Shown: positions 28,759 through 38,815 of the stretch, piece after piece
Numbering within the stretch: position 1 is the first letter of the stretch
How the letters are laid out: every line of letters starts with the position of its first letter
NCBI GenBank assembly: GCA_001899285.1
Contig: MKWA01000015.1
Span: 590,009 to 654,008 of the forward strand
Direction: 5' to 3'
Source: Rhizobiales bacterium 64-17
Lineage (GTDB): Bacteria; Pseudomonadota; Alphaproteobacteria; Rhizobiales; Xanthobacteraceae
DNA: 64,000 nt
Translations under genes and position numbers: made by a program
The notes under the pieces: generated by a model
Databases searched by the model: none
Seen by the model: the letters and a program-made list of their open reading frames with translations, nothing else
What the model was told of the DNA's origin: nothing

Positions 28759-28798
28759 CAAAGCCTCCCGATGAAAAAGAGATTTGGTTTCCGGTGCC

Positions 28799-28823
28799 AA
28801 CACACGACGTTCTCAAACGTTCC
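28799..28823 (-). promoter_or_regulatory. EcfG-type promoter for the copper-storage gene
   Basis: On the minus strand GGAAC (28823-28819) is followed after exactly 16 bases by TGTT (28802-28799), 40 bases before the ATG. The same arrangement, including TGTT, precedes nepR-ecfG in this window. Confidence 0.6.
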
Positions 28824-28918
28824 CGCGACGGTATGAAGGACTGCAATGATTGACGCGGTTCCATTTCCGGAAGTGCGGTGTACATTCCCGGTCGGGTTCC
28901 CAGGAAGGAATGACGAAG

Positions 28919-29125
28919 ATGGCGCGGCTGCTGACCGAGTCACGGTTTGCCAATCCCGATGCGGCTTATCTGGCGCTGGTCGAGGCGCGACGAGGGCTGT
29001 CGCAGGAGCAGGCCGCGGCGCTGGACACCCGGTTGGTCATGATCCTCGCCAACCACATCGGGGATGTGGATGTGCTGCGGGACGCCCTCGCGCTGGCGAA
29101 GCAGGCGTTGCCGCCGTCCGGCTAA
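28919..29125 (+). CDS. DUF2783-family small protein
   Basis: A 68-residue helical protein with the family pattern YLALVEARRGLS...LDTRLVMILANHIGD. DUF2783 genes normally stand directly behind FAD-dependent aromatic monooxygenases, as they do here apart from the reversed copper-storage gene in between. ATG 28919 has an AGGAAGGA ribosome site nine bases upstream; ATG 28910 is too close to it. A role as a small partner of the monooxygenase is possible but unproven. Confidence 0.75.
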   Translation: MARLLTESRFANPDAAYLALVEARRGLSQEQAAALDTRLVMILANHIGDVDVLRDALALAKQALPPSG

Positions 29126-29132
29126 CCGGTCC

Positions 29133-31358
29133 TCAGGCTTCGAATATCTGCCGCAGCTTGCGCTCCAGCGCGTCCGGCGTGAACGGTTTCACCAGCAGGT
29201 TCACGTCCGCATCGAGCCGGCCGTGATGGATGATCGCGTTTCGCGTATAACCGGTCGCGAACAGCACCCGCAGGTGAGGGCGAAGTTCCCTGGCACGTTC
29301 GGCGAGTTGCCGTCCGTTCATGCCGCCGGGCAGGACTACATCGGTGAACAGCAGGTCGAACGGCGTATCGGTTTCAAGCAGGGTCAGCGCGGTCGATGCC
29401 TGCGGCGCGGTTTCGACACGATAGCCGAGATCGCGCAGCGCTTCGGCCACATAGCGGCGGACGTCCTCGTCGTCCTCGACCAGCAGGATCCGTTCGCGCT
29501 GGCTGGCGGCCTGCGCCGGCGTGACCAGGGAATCCGTTGGTGCCTCCCACGCGGGAACCGTCGTGTCGTCGGGAAGTCGCGGGAAATACAGCTTGAACGA
29601 CGTGCCTTCCCCCGGTTCGGTGTAAACCTGAACGTGGCCGCCCGACTGCTTGACGAAGCCGTAGACCATCGACAGGCCGAGACCGGAGCCGGCGCCAACC
29701 GCCTTGGTGGTGAAGAACGGCTCGAAGATCTTGTCGCGCACCTCCGGCGTGATGCCGGTCCCGGTGTCGCTCACCGCAACCATGATAAACTGGCCGGGCT
29801 TGAAATCACCGCCGGTGCGCACTGCATAGGCGTCGTCAAGAAACGCATTCGCGGTTTCGATGGTCAGCCGACCGCCATTGGGCATGGCGTCGCGCGCGTT
29901 GACCGCGAGATTGATAATGGCGTTCTCGAGCTGGTTTGGGTCGATGGCGCATTTCCACAAACCGCTGCCAAGCACCGTCTCGATGGTCACGCCCTCGCTG
30001 AGTGTCCGGTGCAATAGTTCGGACATGCCTTGCACCAGCCGGTTGATGTCGACGGCGCGCACCTCCTGGGGATGCTGACGTGAAAACGCCAGCAGACGCT
30101 GCACCAACGTTGCGGCCCGCTGCGAGGCTTGTCGCGCGGCGTTCAGCGTGCGGATGATGCGTTCGTCTGGAGGATTAAGCCGGCGGGCCGCAAGATCGAT
30201 GTTGCCGCCGATTGCGGTCAGCAGATTGTTGAAGTCATGGGCGATGCCGCCGGTAAGTCGGCCGACCGCTTCCATCTTCTGTGCCTGTTGCAGCGCCTGT
30301 TCAGTGATCTGACGCCGCGCCGTTTCGGCGCGCAACTGCGCGTGGGCACTGGCTTCCCGCTGTGAGCGGCGCAGCGCGATCATGCCGAGTGCGAACATGG
30401 CAATGGTCGCGGGAATTCCGAAGAGAAGATGCGCCGATATCGACCGCATCCAGTCGGCGCGAATTTGCGACTGCTCGATGCCGGTGATGACCATCACGTC
30501 CATATTCGGAAGCTTCTTGAAGGCAAAGACCCGCTGGGCTTTGTCGAACGACGAGAGGCCCTCGACGACGCCTTCGGTCGCGCCGGCTCGCAGGGCCTGA
30601 AGAACCGGCGAATTCGGCGACAAACGCTCGACGCTTTTGCTGATATCCGGGTAGCGCGCCAGAATTGTCCCGTCGCCGCGCACGAGGGCCGCCACGCTGC
30701 TCTGGGCGCGCGGCAGGCGCGAATAAAAATCGACGAAGTAGTCGGGTGATATCGAAACAAGATAGACGCCATTGAAGCGCCCGTCCTCCGTGAGACGCTT
30801 GCGCGTCACCGCGAAGAAGCTGAATTGCGCAAGACGTGCGACGACAGGCTCGCTGACGTAGTTTTCCACCTCGTTTCCGCCGAGATGGGCCTTGAAGTAG
30901 TCGCGGTCAGCTAGCTCCAGCTTGCGTGGCATCGGATAGATCGTTCCGGAAACGAGGGGATGGCCATGGGCGTCGATCACCCAAAGATCGCGAATTTGGG
31001 GGATGCCCTGCAGCATGCTGCGGATGCGTGCGCTGAAAGCCGCTTCGTTCGCCTGAATGTCGTCATCGCTGACGTGACGGAACGCTTCCTCCAGATAGCG
31101 CTCGCTGATGGCGAAGGTCTCGAACACCTTGACGGCATGTTCCTGTATCATGCCGAGCGTGCGCTCGAGGCGGTCGCGGGCATCGACCTGCTGCTGTTGG
31201 TAGAATTGCCAGGCGATGAAAGCGAACAGGGCCGCGGGGAGTATGGCCGATCCGATCAGGAGCAGCCGCAGCGGGCGTTGCGGGTCGTTGGGAGCGAGAC
31301 CGAGCCAGGTACGGATCCGGTCGAGGAGGCGCGGCATTGGCATGTCGGCGGGCGGCAT
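29133..31358 (-). CDS. hybrid sensor histidine kinase with dCache-type sensor and receiver domain
   Basis: The 741-residue protein has a membrane helix (about 31-52), a periplasmic dCache-like sensor (about 55-305) with [10 protein letters not shown], a second membrane helix (about 308-330), a HisKA domain with phospho-acceptor H374 in [11 protein letters not shown], a HATPase domain (N-box [11 protein letters not shown]-boxes near 531-562) and a C-terminal receiver domain with the acidic pair D629/D630 and phosphorylated D673. It should sense a small extracellular ligand and pass phosphate within itself. No response regulator gene is adjacent, so the output is unknown. Confidence 0.93.
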   Translation of the reverse strand: MPPADMPMPRLLDRIRTWLGLAPNDPQRPLRLLLIGSAILPAALFAFIAWQFYQQQQVDARDRLERTLGMIQEHAVKVFETFAISERYLEEAFRHVSDDDIQANEAAFSARIRSMLQGIPQIRDLWVIDAHGHPLVSGTIYPMPRKLELADRDYFKAHLGGNEVENYVSEPVVARLAQFSFFAVTRKRLTEDGRFNGVYLVSISPDYFVDFYSRLPRAQSSVAALVRGDGTILARYPDISKSVERLSPNSPVLQALRAGATEGVVEGLSSFDKAQRVFAFKKLPNMDVMVITGIEQSQIRADWMRSISAHLLFGIPATIAMFALGMIALRRSQREASAHAQLRAETARRQITEQALQQAQKMEAVGRLTGGIAHDFNNLLTAIGGNIDLAARRLNPPDERIIRTLNAARQASQRAATLVQRLLAFSRQHPQEVRAVDINRLVQGMSELLHRTLSEGVTIETVLGSGLWKCAIDPNQLENAIINLAVNARDAMPNGGRLTIETANAFLDDAYAVRTGGDFKPGQFIMVAVSDTGTGITPEVRDKIFEPFFTTKAVGAGSGLGLSMVYGFVKQSGGHVQVYTEPGEGTSFKLYFPRLPDDTTVPAWEAPTDSLVTPAQAASQRERILLVEDDEDVRRYVAEALRDLGYRVETAPQASTALTLLETDTPFDLLFTDVVLPGGMNGRQLAERARELRPHLRVLFATGYTRNAIIHHGRLDADVNLLVKPFTPDALERKLRQIFEA

Positions 31359-31471
31359 GTCAGTGATTTCCTGGCGAAACGTCGAGCGGCCAGGCGCCGC
31401 CTTCTGCAGGCCACGCTTATTGGTACCGGTAAGCGGTGCTCAACTCAACCAAGACGAGCGGCGGGAGAGCC

Positions 31472-31786
31472 TTAGCGGGTGCACTCGATGGCGACGAAAT
31501 TGGCGCAAAGGCCTGCTCTGCAGGTTCCGGTGGTGCCTTCCGTGGGGATCGCGCCGGTGATGTCGTCGCGATCGACTTTCCGGAACGACTGGGCGGTCTT
31601 GTAATCGCGTGCGCGACAGAACGAGGTCGCAACGGCGGTGCCGCATGATTCGCCGCTGGCGAGGCACCGGTCGACGCCGTAGCCATCCGCATTGTTGGCG
31701 ACGATGAACAGGCGACGGTCAGCCTCGGCTGGGAATGCGAACACCAACACCATCAACGCCGACGCGACTGCAAACACACCGCGCAT
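31472..31786 (-). CDS. small cysteine-containing secreted protein of unknown function
   Basis: A 104-residue protein with a clear signal peptide (cleavage near AEA-D at about residue 22) and six cysteines in the mature part, consistent with three disulfides. The sequence RRLFIVANNADGYGVDRCLASGE has no function I recognise. It follows the hybrid kinase start by 113 bases in divergence terms: the kinase gene lies downstream on the same strand. A stand-alone periplasmic protein is inferred. Confidence 0.75.
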   Translation of the reverse strand: MRGVFAVASALMVLVFAFPAEADRRLFIVANNADGYGVDRCLASGESCGTAVATSFCRARDYKTAQSFRKVDRDDITGAIPTEGTTGTCRAGLCANFVAIECTR

Positions 31787-32093
31787 GGAGCACCCACTGG
31801 CTGAACGGAAAGGCCGACCGGGGGCGGATCATGCGGGACAAAGGCTAAGGTCGCGTTAACCCCTTTTCCGCGGTGGTTTGGGCGACCGGCAACCGGGTGG
31901 CCAGGACCGGCCGTGCCGAGCCATATCCCTTGACGTCGTGCGCCGGCTTGCCCATTCTCCCGCCCGTGAACGGCCCCGACCTCATTTGCGGCATTTGCCC
32001 GCTGATTATCAGCTAGCGCCATCGCTGGCTGCGGCCGTCTTTTCTCGAATCGAGTTAAAACGGACGCCGGGCCGGCAGGGCTCAGGTTATCCG
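31787..32093. other. 307-base gene-free gap before cysS
   Basis: The gap separates the divergent secreted-protein gene and cysS. It holds a perfect short palindrome GCTGAT-T-ATCAGC at 32001-32013. A TTGACG hexamer near 31931 has only a poor -10 partner at 17 bases (CATTCT). No coding potential on either strand was convincing. Confidence 0.5.
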
Positions 32094-33413
32094 ATGGATT
32101 TGAAGCTCTACGATACGCTGTCGCGCGAAAAGCGGGTGTTCCAGCCGATCGATCCGGCACGCGTGCGGATGTATGTCTGCGGCCCGACGGTCTATGACTA
32201 TGCTCATATCGGCAACGCAAGGCCGGTCATCGTCTTCGACGTGCTCTACCGGATGCTGCGGCAGATCTATGGTGCCGACCACGTCATCTATGTCCGCAAC
32301 ATCACCGACGTGGACGACAAGATCAACGCGCGCGCTGCCGAGCGCGGCATTTCCATCGGCGAGCTGACGCGTACGACTTACGAGAATTTCAAGAATGACG
32401 TGAAGGCGCTCGGCTGTTTGCCGCCGACCGTGGAGCCGCGTGCGACCGAGCACATCACGGAGATGAAGACGCTGATCGAGCGCCTGGTCGCGTCGGGCCA
32501 TGCTTATGTGGCCGACGGACATGTGCTGTTCGATGTGCCGTCGATGCCGGACTATGGCCGTCTGTCGAACCGCTCGCTCGACGAGATGATCGCCGGCGCG
32601 CGGGTCGAGGTCGCACCCTACAAGCGCGATCCGCAGGACTTCGTGCTGTGGAAGCCGTCGAAACCAGGCGAGCCGTCCTGGCCGTCGCCATCGGGTATCG
32701 CCGAGCAGGGGCGCCCCGGCTGGCACATCGAATGCTCTGCCATGTCGTGGAAGCATCTCGGCGAGACCTTCGATATTCATGGCGGCGGCATCGACCTCGT
32801 GTTCCCACACCACGAGAACGAGATCGCGCAGTCGCGCTGCTCGTTCCACACGCCGTTCATGGCGCACACCTGGATGCACAACGGCTTCCTGCAGGTCGAG
32901 GGCGAGAAGATGTCGAAGAGCCTCGGCAACTTCTTCACCATCCATGACCTGCTGCAGGACTGGCCCGGCGAGGTGCTGCGCTTCAACATGCTGCGCACGC
33001 ATTATCGCCAGCCGATCGACTGGACGTTGAAGGGCCTTGAGGAAAGCTACGCCACGCTGCGCCATCTCATGGGCGAGGGCACGAGTGCCGCGCCGCAATT
33101 CGCACCCGGTGTGATCGAAGCGTTAAGTGACGATCTCAACACGCCGAAAGCGATTGCTGAATTGCACGCGCTGCATGCGCGCGGCGAGAGCGAGGCGCTG
33201 GCGGGCTCGCTCGCGGCGCTCGGTTTCACGCAGCGGCCGCGCAGTCGCCGTGAAGTCGACAAAACGCAGGTGGAGGCGCTGGTGGCGCAGCGGCTTGCCG
33301 CGCGCAAGGTGAAGGACTTTGCCGAGTCCGACCGTATCCGCGACGCACTGACGGCGATGGGCGTGATCCTCAAGGATTCCAAGGACGGCACGACCTGGGA
33401 GGTCGCCCCATGA
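32094..33413 (+). CDS. cysS: cysteinyl-tRNA synthetase
   Basis: The 439-residue class I synthetase has the HIGN signature at 38-41, the KMSKS loop at 272-276 and the zinc ligands C29, C214 and H239 that recognise the cysteine thiol. It charges tRNA-Cys in the cytoplasm. ATG 32094 gives the conserved opening [11 protein letters not shown]; the open frame upstream is not part of the family. The stop overlaps the start of the GNAT gene (ATGA), so cysS heads a translationally coupled operon cysS, GNAT, small membrane protein, cimA, VOC. Confidence 0.97.
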   Translation: MDLKLYDTLSREKRVFQPIDPARVRMYVCGPTVYDYAHIGNARPVIVFDVLYRMLRQIYGADHVIYVRNITDVDDKINARAAERGISIGELTRTTYENFKNDVKALGCLPPTVEPRATEHITEMKTLIERLVASGHAYVADGHVLFDVPSMPDYGRLSNRSLDEMIAGARVEVAPYKRDPQDFVLWKPSKPGEPSWPSPSGIAEQGRPGWHIECSAMSWKHLGETFDIHGGGIDLVFPHHENEIAQSRCSFHTPFMAHTWMHNGFLQVEGEKMSKSLGNFFTIHDLLQDWPGEVLRFNMLRTHYRQPIDWTLKGLEESYATLRHLMGEGTSAAPQFAPGVIEALSDDLNTPKAIAELHALHARGESEALAGSLAALGFTQRPRSRREVDKTQVEALVAQRLAARKVKDFAESDRIRDALTAMGVILKDSKDGTTWEVAP

Positions 33414-33916
33414 GCGCGAGTGCGCATCCGAAGCTGGCGTTGCGGCCATTTCTGCCACAGGACGCGCCGTTTCTGGCCGACATCTTTCGCGCCAGCATCG
33501 AGGAACTGACCGGCGACGACTACAGCGGCGCGCAGCAGGATGCGTGGATTTCTTCGGCCGACGACATGGAGGGCTTTGCCGGTCGACTCGGCAAGCAGCT
33601 CACGCTGATCGGCACGTTGAACGGTTCGCCGGTCGGCTTCATTTCCCTCGCCGGGACGGAGCAGGTCGACATGTTGTTCGTCCATCCGGCCGTGGCCGGC
33701 TCCGGTGTCGCGAAGATGCTGCTCGAGGCCATCGAGAAGCTGGCGAAGGCGCGTGGTGCCACCAGACTAACCACCGATGCGTCGGATACCGCGCTCGGCT
33801 TCTTCACCAGGCAGGGTTTCGTGCCGCAACAGCGCAACACCATCGCGCTGGCGGGCGAATGGCTGGCCAATACGACGATGCACAAATCGCTGATGCCGCC
33901 GGGAGAGCGTTCATGA
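33410..33916 (+). CDS. GNAT-family N-acetyltransferase
   Basis: A 168-residue acetyltransferase fold with the acetyl-CoA pyrophosphate-binding region [19 protein letters not shown] (a V-x-P-x-x-x-G-x-G variant of the Q/RxxGxG/A motif) and the later GFFTRQGF motif. The substrate is not evident. Start and stop both overlap neighbouring genes by four bases (ATGA), which ties its translation to cysS before it and the small membrane protein after it. Confidence 0.9.
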   Translation: MSASAHPKLALRPFLPQDAPFLADIFRASIEELTGDDYSGAQQDAWISSADDMEGFAGRLGKQLTLIGTLNGSPVGFISLAGTEQVDMLFVHPAVAGSGVAKMLLEAIEKLAKARGATRLTTDASDTALGFFTRQGFVPQQRNTIALAGEWLANTTMHKSLMPPGERS

Positions 33917-34026
33917 AGCGACCCGACACGCCGTTTCCGCGCCACTGGGCCTACTACATCGCCTTGAAATTCGTCGTGCTGGCCGCCGCCGTCGGCCTCG
34001 CGCTGTATGTGTTCGGCATCCTATGA
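33913..34026 (+). CDS. 37-residue single-span membrane protein, coupled between GNAT and cimA
   Basis: The frame encodes a short basic/aromatic head ([12 protein letters not shown]) and one hydrophobic helix of about 20 residues ending at FGIL. Its ATG overlaps the GNAT stop and its TGA overlaps the cimA start, each as ATGA, so it is almost certainly translated. Function is unknown; the positive-inside rule places the N-terminus in the cytoplasm. Confidence 0.75.
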   Translation: MKRPDTPFPRHWAYYIALKFVVLAAAVGLALYVFGIL

Positions 34027-35660
34027 CGGCCATGGCGACAGTTTCGTCCGCAACAGCGAAAGAGCGTTTGTATCTGTTCGATACGACGCTGCGCGACGGC
34101 GCGCAGACCAACGGCGTCGATTTCACGTTGCATGACAAGCTTGCCATCGCGGCGATGCTCGACGAACTCGGCGTCGATTACATCGAGGGCGGCTACCCCG
34201 GCGCCAATCCAACCGATACGCAGTTCTTTGCCGATCCGCGGCCGATGCGCGCGACCTTTACCGCGTTCGGCATGACGCGGCGGCCCGGCCGCTCGGCGTC
34301 GAACGATCCCGGTCTCGCCATGTTGCTCGATGCGCGCGCCGATGCGATCTGCTTTGTCGCCAAGTCGTGGGATTATCATGTGCGCGTCGCGCTCGAGACC
34401 ACCAACGAGGAAAACCTCGCCTCGATCCGCGACAGCGTCAGCGCCGCCAAGGCGAAGGGACGGGAGGTGATGCTCGACTGCGAGCATTTCTTCGACGGCT
34501 ACAAGGCCAATCCGGATTACGCGCTCGCCTGCGCCAGGACGGCCTATGAGGCCGGCGCGCGCTGGGTGGTGTTGTGCGACACCAATGGCGGTACTCTGCC
34601 GCACGAGGTCGAGCGCATCGTCGGCGAGATCGTCAAGCATGTGCCGGGCGACCATCTCGGCATCCATGCCCATAACGACACCGAGCAGGCGGTCGCCAAT
34701 TCGCTCGCGGCCGTGCGCGCCGGTGTGCGTCAAATTCAGGGGACGCTCAACGGGCTCGGCGAGCGGTGCGGCAACGCCAATCTCACTTCGCTGATTCCAA
34801 CGCTGAAGCTCAAGGGCGACTATGCGGCCCGCTTCGAGATCGGCGTCTCCGACGCGCAACTGAAGCAACTGCCCGCCGTGTCGCGCAAACTCGACGACAT
34901 GCTCAATCGTGCACCGAACCGGCATGCGCCCTATGTCGGCGACAGCGCCTTCGCCACCAAGGCAGGTATTCACGCCTCGGCGATCCTCAAGGATCCAACG
35001 ACTTACGAGCATGTGTCGCCGGACGCTATTGGTAATGCGCGCAAAGTGCTGGTGTCGGAGCAGGCGGGAAAATCGAACGTCCTCGCGGAGCTGGAAAAGA
35101 TCGGCATCGCGCTCGACAAGGACGATCCGCGTGTGGGTCGTTTGCTCGATATGGTGAAGGAGCGCGAGGCCGCGGGCTATTCCTACGAAGCCGCCGACGC
35201 CTCGTTCGCGCTCCTGGCGCATCGCGCTCTCGGCGCAGTCCCGGATTATTTCGACGTGGTGCAGTTCGACGTCAATGTCGAGCAACGTGACAACGCGGCG
35301 GGTGAACGGGTGATCGTCAGCCTCGCGGTGGTCAAGGTGATGATCGACGGTGAGACGCTGATATCGGCGGCGGAGGGCAACGGTCCGGTGAATGCGCTCG
35401 ATCAGGCGCTGCGCAAGGATCTCGGCCGCTACCAGACCTTTATCAAGGGACTGGAGCTGACCGATTACCGCGTGCGCATCCTCAACGGCGGCACCGAGGC
35501 CGTGACGCGCGTCACCATTGAAAGCCGCGACGAGACCGGTGCGCGCTGGAGCACGGTCGGCGTTTCGGCCAATGTGATCGGCGCGTCGTTCCAGGCGTTG
35601 ATGGATTCGATCGTCTACAAGCTCTATCGCTCCGGCGCATCGGCCGAGCCGAAACGATGA
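34023..35660 (+). CDS. cimA: citramalate synthase
   Basis: The 545-residue product is of the LeuA-like family, with FDTTLRDGAQ near residue 19, the metal motif GIHAHND near 214 and the regulatory C-terminal LeuA allosteric domain (about 400-530). The N-terminal pattern with TNGVDFTLHDKL and the length match the TIGR00977-type citramalate synthase, which condenses pyruvate and acetyl-CoA for isoleucine synthesis, rather than isopropylmalate synthase. It is coupled to its neighbours by four-base overlaps on both ends. Confidence 0.92.
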   Translation: MTAMATVSSATAKERLYLFDTTLRDGAQTNGVDFTLHDKLAIAAMLDELGVDYIEGGYPGANPTDTQFFADPRPMRATFTAFGMTRRPGRSASNDPGLAMLLDARADAICFVAKSWDYHVRVALETTNEENLASIRDSVSAAKAKGREVMLDCEHFFDGYKANPDYALACARTAYEAGARWVVLCDTNGGTLPHEVERIVGEIVKHVPGDHLGIHAHNDTEQAVANSLAAVRAGVRQIQGTLNGLGERCGNANLTSLIPTLKLKGDYAARFEIGVSDAQLKQLPAVSRKLDDMLNRAPNRHAPYVGDSAFATKAGIHASAILKDPTTYEHVSPDAIGNARKVLVSEQAGKSNVLAELEKIGIALDKDDPRVGRLLDMVKEREAAGYSYEAADASFALLAHRALGAVPDYFDVVQFDVNVEQRDNAAGERVIVSLAVVKVMIDGETLISAAEGNGPVNALDQALRKDLGRYQTFIKGLELTDYRVRILNGGTEAVTRVTIESRDETGARWSTVGVSANVIGASFQALMDSIVYKLYRSGASAEPKR

Positions 35661-36037
35661 TCGACCACGTCTCCGTCGGCGTTCGTGATCTCGCCGCGGC
35701 GACGCGCTTCTACGACGCCGTGTTGGCGACGCTCGGCTTCCGCAAGCTCGAGGAGCGTCCGGCGACGGTGGCCTTCGGTAAGGCGTATTCCGAATTCTGG
35801 ATCAATCACCGGCCCGACATGGCACCGCTGCCGGCCGGCCAGGGGACGCATATCGCCCTGCGCGCGCGCGACCGGTCTCTTGTCGACGCATTTCATGCGG
35901 CTGCGCTCGCCCATGGCGGCGCCAGCGATGGCGCGCCGGGCCTGCGCCCGCAACACGGCGATGGCTACTACGCGGCGTTTGTCCGTGATCCCGATGGCAA
36001 CCGGATCGAAGCCGTCACCTTCGAGAAAAACGACTAG
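35657..36037 (+). CDS. VOC-family (glyoxalase/bleomycin-resistance fold) protein
   Basis: The 126-residue single-domain protein opens with MIDHVSVGVRDLAAATRFYDAV and ends with the DPDGNRIEAVTF motif, both hallmarks of the vicinal oxygen chelate fold. Potential metal ligands are H4, H66 and E121. The substrate is unknown. Its ATG overlaps the cimA stop, making it the last gene of the cysS operon, and it converges on the LOG gene with a gap of three bases. Confidence 0.9.
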   Translation: MIDHVSVGVRDLAAATRFYDAVLATLGFRKLEERPATVAFGKAYSEFWINHRPDMAPLPAGQGTHIALRARDRSLVDAFHAAALAHGGASDGAPGLRPQHGDGYYAAFVRDPDGNRIEAVTFEKND

Positions 36038-36040
36038 GCG

Positions 36041-36646
36041 TCACATCTTGTCGGCGGGCGTCACATCCATCTGCTTGTCCCGCTCGCTCACCATGGCGAC
36101 GGCGGTTTTCAGCTTCGGAATGATGTCTTCCACGCGCTCGGCCTTGAGGATTTCAACGTCCAGCCCGTAGCGGATGAATTCCGTGCGGCGCATATGCAGC
36201 AGCAGGCTCGCGAGCGGATCCCAGAAGCCATTGATATTGGCGAGCAGGATCGGCTTGCGATGCTGGCCGAGCTGCGCCCAGGTCATCTGCTCGACGACTT
36301 CTTCGAGCGTGCCGATGCCGCCGGGCAGCGCGACGAACGCGTCCGCGGCCTCGAACATCTTCTGCTTGCGCTCGTGCATGTTCTCGGTGACGACGAGCTC
36401 ATGGGTGCCGCGTAGCGCGCGCTCCCGCGACATCAGGAATTTCGGGATGATGCCGTGCACCTTGCCGCCGTGGTCGAGGACCGCATAGGCGACCGCGCCC
36501 ATCAGGCCGATGGCGCCCCCGCCATAGACGAGGGTGATGCCCTGTTCGGCCATGGCCTTGCCCAACGCCTTGGCCGCGTCCACATAAGCGGGGTCGTTTC
36601 CGGTTCCCGAACCGCAATAGACGCAAATCGACTTGATCTTGCTCAT
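36041..36646 (-). CDS. LOG-family cytokinin riboside 5'-monophosphate phosphoribohydrolase
   Basis: The 201-residue product has GGGAIGLMG (42-50) and the catalytic PGGIGTLEE motif at 108-116 with the upstream ERKQKM (92-97), which define LOG proteins. They remove ribose 5-phosphate from nucleoside monophosphates; in bacteria many act on AMP-like substrates in general nucleotide turnover and not only on cytokinins. ATG 36646 is chosen because the family core begins there and a GGAG site is present upstream; the 48-base extension is Pro-rich. Confidence 0.9.
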   Translation of the reverse strand: MSKIKSICVYCGSGTGNDPAYVDAAKALGKAMAEQGITLVYGGGAIGLMGAVAYAVLDHGGKVHGIIPKFLMSRERALRGTHELVVTENMHERKQKMFEAADAFVALPGGIGTLEEVVEQMTWAQLGQHRKPILLANINGFWDPLASLLLHMRRTEFIRYGLDVEILKAERVEDIIPKLKTAVAMVSERDKQMDVTPADKM

Positions 36647-36832
36647 GTCATAAGGCTCCGGCGGGGGTGTGCCTGTCGCCGGTTGCGGCGTCAAGGCGGG
36701 GTCGGAGAGACGTGCTTACGGCCGAGAATCCGCCTATAGGAGGCGCGATGGCCGTTCCATCACCGCTCCGGGCCGGCGCCGGGGCGTCTGTTTTCCCCGT
36801 GCCGCCATCACGCAGACCCTATTGTTCCCCTC

Positions 36833-38800
36833 ATGAGTCCGCCTCGCACCGAAATTCCGCCGTCGGCGAAGGCCGTTTCCGGACGTGATTCGCTGTGGCG
36901 CATCACGCTGTCGCTCTGGCCCTATATCTGGCCGACCGACCGCCGTGACCTGAAGATCCGCGTCGCCTGGTCGGTGGTGCTGCTGGTGATCGCCAAGATC
37001 GCCACCATGGCCGTGCCGTTCACCTTCAAATGGGCGACCGACGCGCTGGCCGGGCAGGGCATGGCCGATGCCGGAACGTCCGAATGGCTCGCCTGGGTAC
37101 TGGCAGCACCGATCGCCATGACGCTCGCCTATGGCGGTACCCGCATCCTGATGGCGGGCATCACGCAACTGCGCGACGGTCTGTTCGCCAAGGTGGCGAT
37201 GCACGCGGTGCGCCGTCTCGCGGTGATGACGTTCGAGCATATGCACCAGTTGTCGCTGCGGTTCCATCTGGAGCGTAAAACCGGCGGGCTGACGCGGGTG
37301 CTGGAGCGCGGCCGCAACGGCATCGAGACTATCGTCCGATTGATCATCATGCAGATCGTGCCGACCGGGCTCGAACTGGCTTTGATCGTCGGCGTGCTGC
37401 TGTGGCAGTTCGACTGGCGCTATGTGGCGATCATCGTCGTCACTGTCGCGCTCTATATGGTCTTTACCTTCTACGCGACCGAGTGGCGCATCAGCATCCG
37501 CCAGGCGATGAACGAGAGCGACACCGACGCCAATGTAAAGGCGGTCGACTCGCTGCTGAACTACGAGACGGTGAAGTATTTCAGCGCCGAGCAGCGCGAG
37601 CTGGCACGCTATGACCGCTCGATGGCACGTTACGAAACGGCGAGCGTCAGTGCCTATACGTCGCTCGCGGTGCTCAATGCCGGGCAGGCAATCATCTTCA
37701 CCGGTGGCCTGACGGCGACCATGGTGCTGTGCGCCTACGGCATCGCTGCCGGCACCAAGACGGTGGGCGATTTCGTGATGATCAATGCGATGATGATCCA
37801 GCTCTATCAGCCGCTGAACGTGATGGGCATGATTTATCGCGAGATCAAGCAGGCGGTGACGGACATCGAAATGATGTTCTCGATCCTCGGGCGCGCCCCG
37901 GAGATCGCCGATGCGCCGGGCGCGAAGCCGTTGCAGGTGACGGCCGGCGCGATCCGCTTCGAGAATGTTGTGTTCTCCTACGAGCCGGAGCGGCCGATCC
38001 TCAAGGGCATTAGCTTCGACGTGCCGGCGGGGCGCACCGTCGCCGTTGTCGGGCCGTCCGGTGCCGGCAAGTCGACCTTGTCGCGGCTGCTCTATCGCTT
38101 CTACGACGTCACGTCAGGCCACATCACCATTGACGGTCAGGACATCAGCAAGGTGACGCAAGCGTCGCTGCGGGCGGCGATCGGTATGGTGCCGCAGGAC
38201 ACCGTGCTGTTCAACGATACGATCCGCTACAACATCCGTTATGGGCGCTGGGACGCGACCGATTCCGATGTGGAAGAGGCGGCCGCGCTGGCGCAGATCG
38301 ATGGATTCATCAAGCTGTCGCCGCAAGGCTACGAAACCGAGGTCGGCGAGCGCGGACTGAAACTGTCGGGCGGCGAGAAGCAGCGGGTTGCCATCGCTCG
38401 CACGATCCTAAAGGCACCTCCGATCCTGTTGCTCGACGAGGCAACCTCGGCGCTCGACAGCCACACCGAAAAGGAAATTCAGGATGCGCTGGAGCGTGTC
38501 TCGAAAAATCGGACCACGCTGGTGATTGCGCACCGGCTGTCGACGATCATCGGCGCCGACGAGATCATCGTGCTGGAAGCCGGCCGGATCGTCGAGCGTG
38601 GCACGCATGTGCAACTGCTGGCGCGCGCCGGTCTTTACGCCAGCATGTGGAATCGCCAGCGCGAAGCCGACGAGGCGCGCGAAAAGCTGGCGCTGGCTGA
38701 CGATAATGCCGCACCGAACCGCAACCCGCCGCCGGTCGTTGAAGCACCCGAGCCGCCGCCGGCGGAGCCTTTACGCGAGCCGCTCGGCGCGGCGGAATAA
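36833..38800 (+). CDS. ABC transporter of the Atm1/HMT1 type (ABCB7 family)
   Basis: The 655-residue half-transporter has six membrane helices (about residues 30-340) with the Atm1 landmark GLTRVLERGRNGIE and the ATPase domain: Walker A near 405-412, signature LSGGEKQR near 507-514, Walker B ILLLDEAT near 527. Bacterial Atm1 homologues export glutathione-linked metals or persulfides, which suits the presence of gor in this genome region. The C-terminal 50 residues are Pro/Ala-rich. It precedes psd by 15 bases. A short ORF with a strong ribosome site (ATG 36748) overlaps its start. Confidence 0.93.
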   Translation: MSPPRTEIPPSAKAVSGRDSLWRITLSLWPYIWPTDRRDLKIRVAWSVVLLVIAKIATMAVPFTFKWATDALAGQGMADAGTSEWLAWVLAAPIAMTLAYGGTRILMAGITQLRDGLFAKVAMHAVRRLAVMTFEHMHQLSLRFHLERKTGGLTRVLERGRNGIETIVRLIIMQIVPTGLELALIVGVLLWQFDWRYVAIIVVTVALYMVFTFYATEWRISIRQAMNESDTDANVKAVDSLLNYETVKYFSAEQRELARYDRSMARYETASVSAYTSLAVLNAGQAIIFTGGLTATMVLCAYGIAAGTKTVGDFVMINAMMIQLYQPLNVMGMIYREIKQAVTDIEMMFSILGRAPEIADAPGAKPLQVTAGAIRFENVVFSYEPERPILKGISFDVPAGRTVAVVGPSGAGKSTLSRLLYRFYDVTSGHITIDGQDISKVTQASLRAAIGMVPQDTVLFNDTIRYNIRYGRWDATDSDVEEAAALAQIDGFIKLSPQGYETEVGERGLKLSGGEKQRVAIARTILKAPPILLLDEATSALDSHTEKEIQDALERVSKNRTTLVIAHRLSTIIGADEIIVLEAGRIVERGTHVQLLARAGLYASMWNRQREADEAREKLALADDNAAPNRNPPPVVEAPEPPPAEPLREPLGAAE

Positions 38801-38815
38801 GACGGAGTTTCATTC

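Noticed and set aside
31931-31959. TTGACG-N17-CATTCT as a housekeeping promoter for cysS
   Set aside because: The -10 matches only three of six positions and nothing else supports it.
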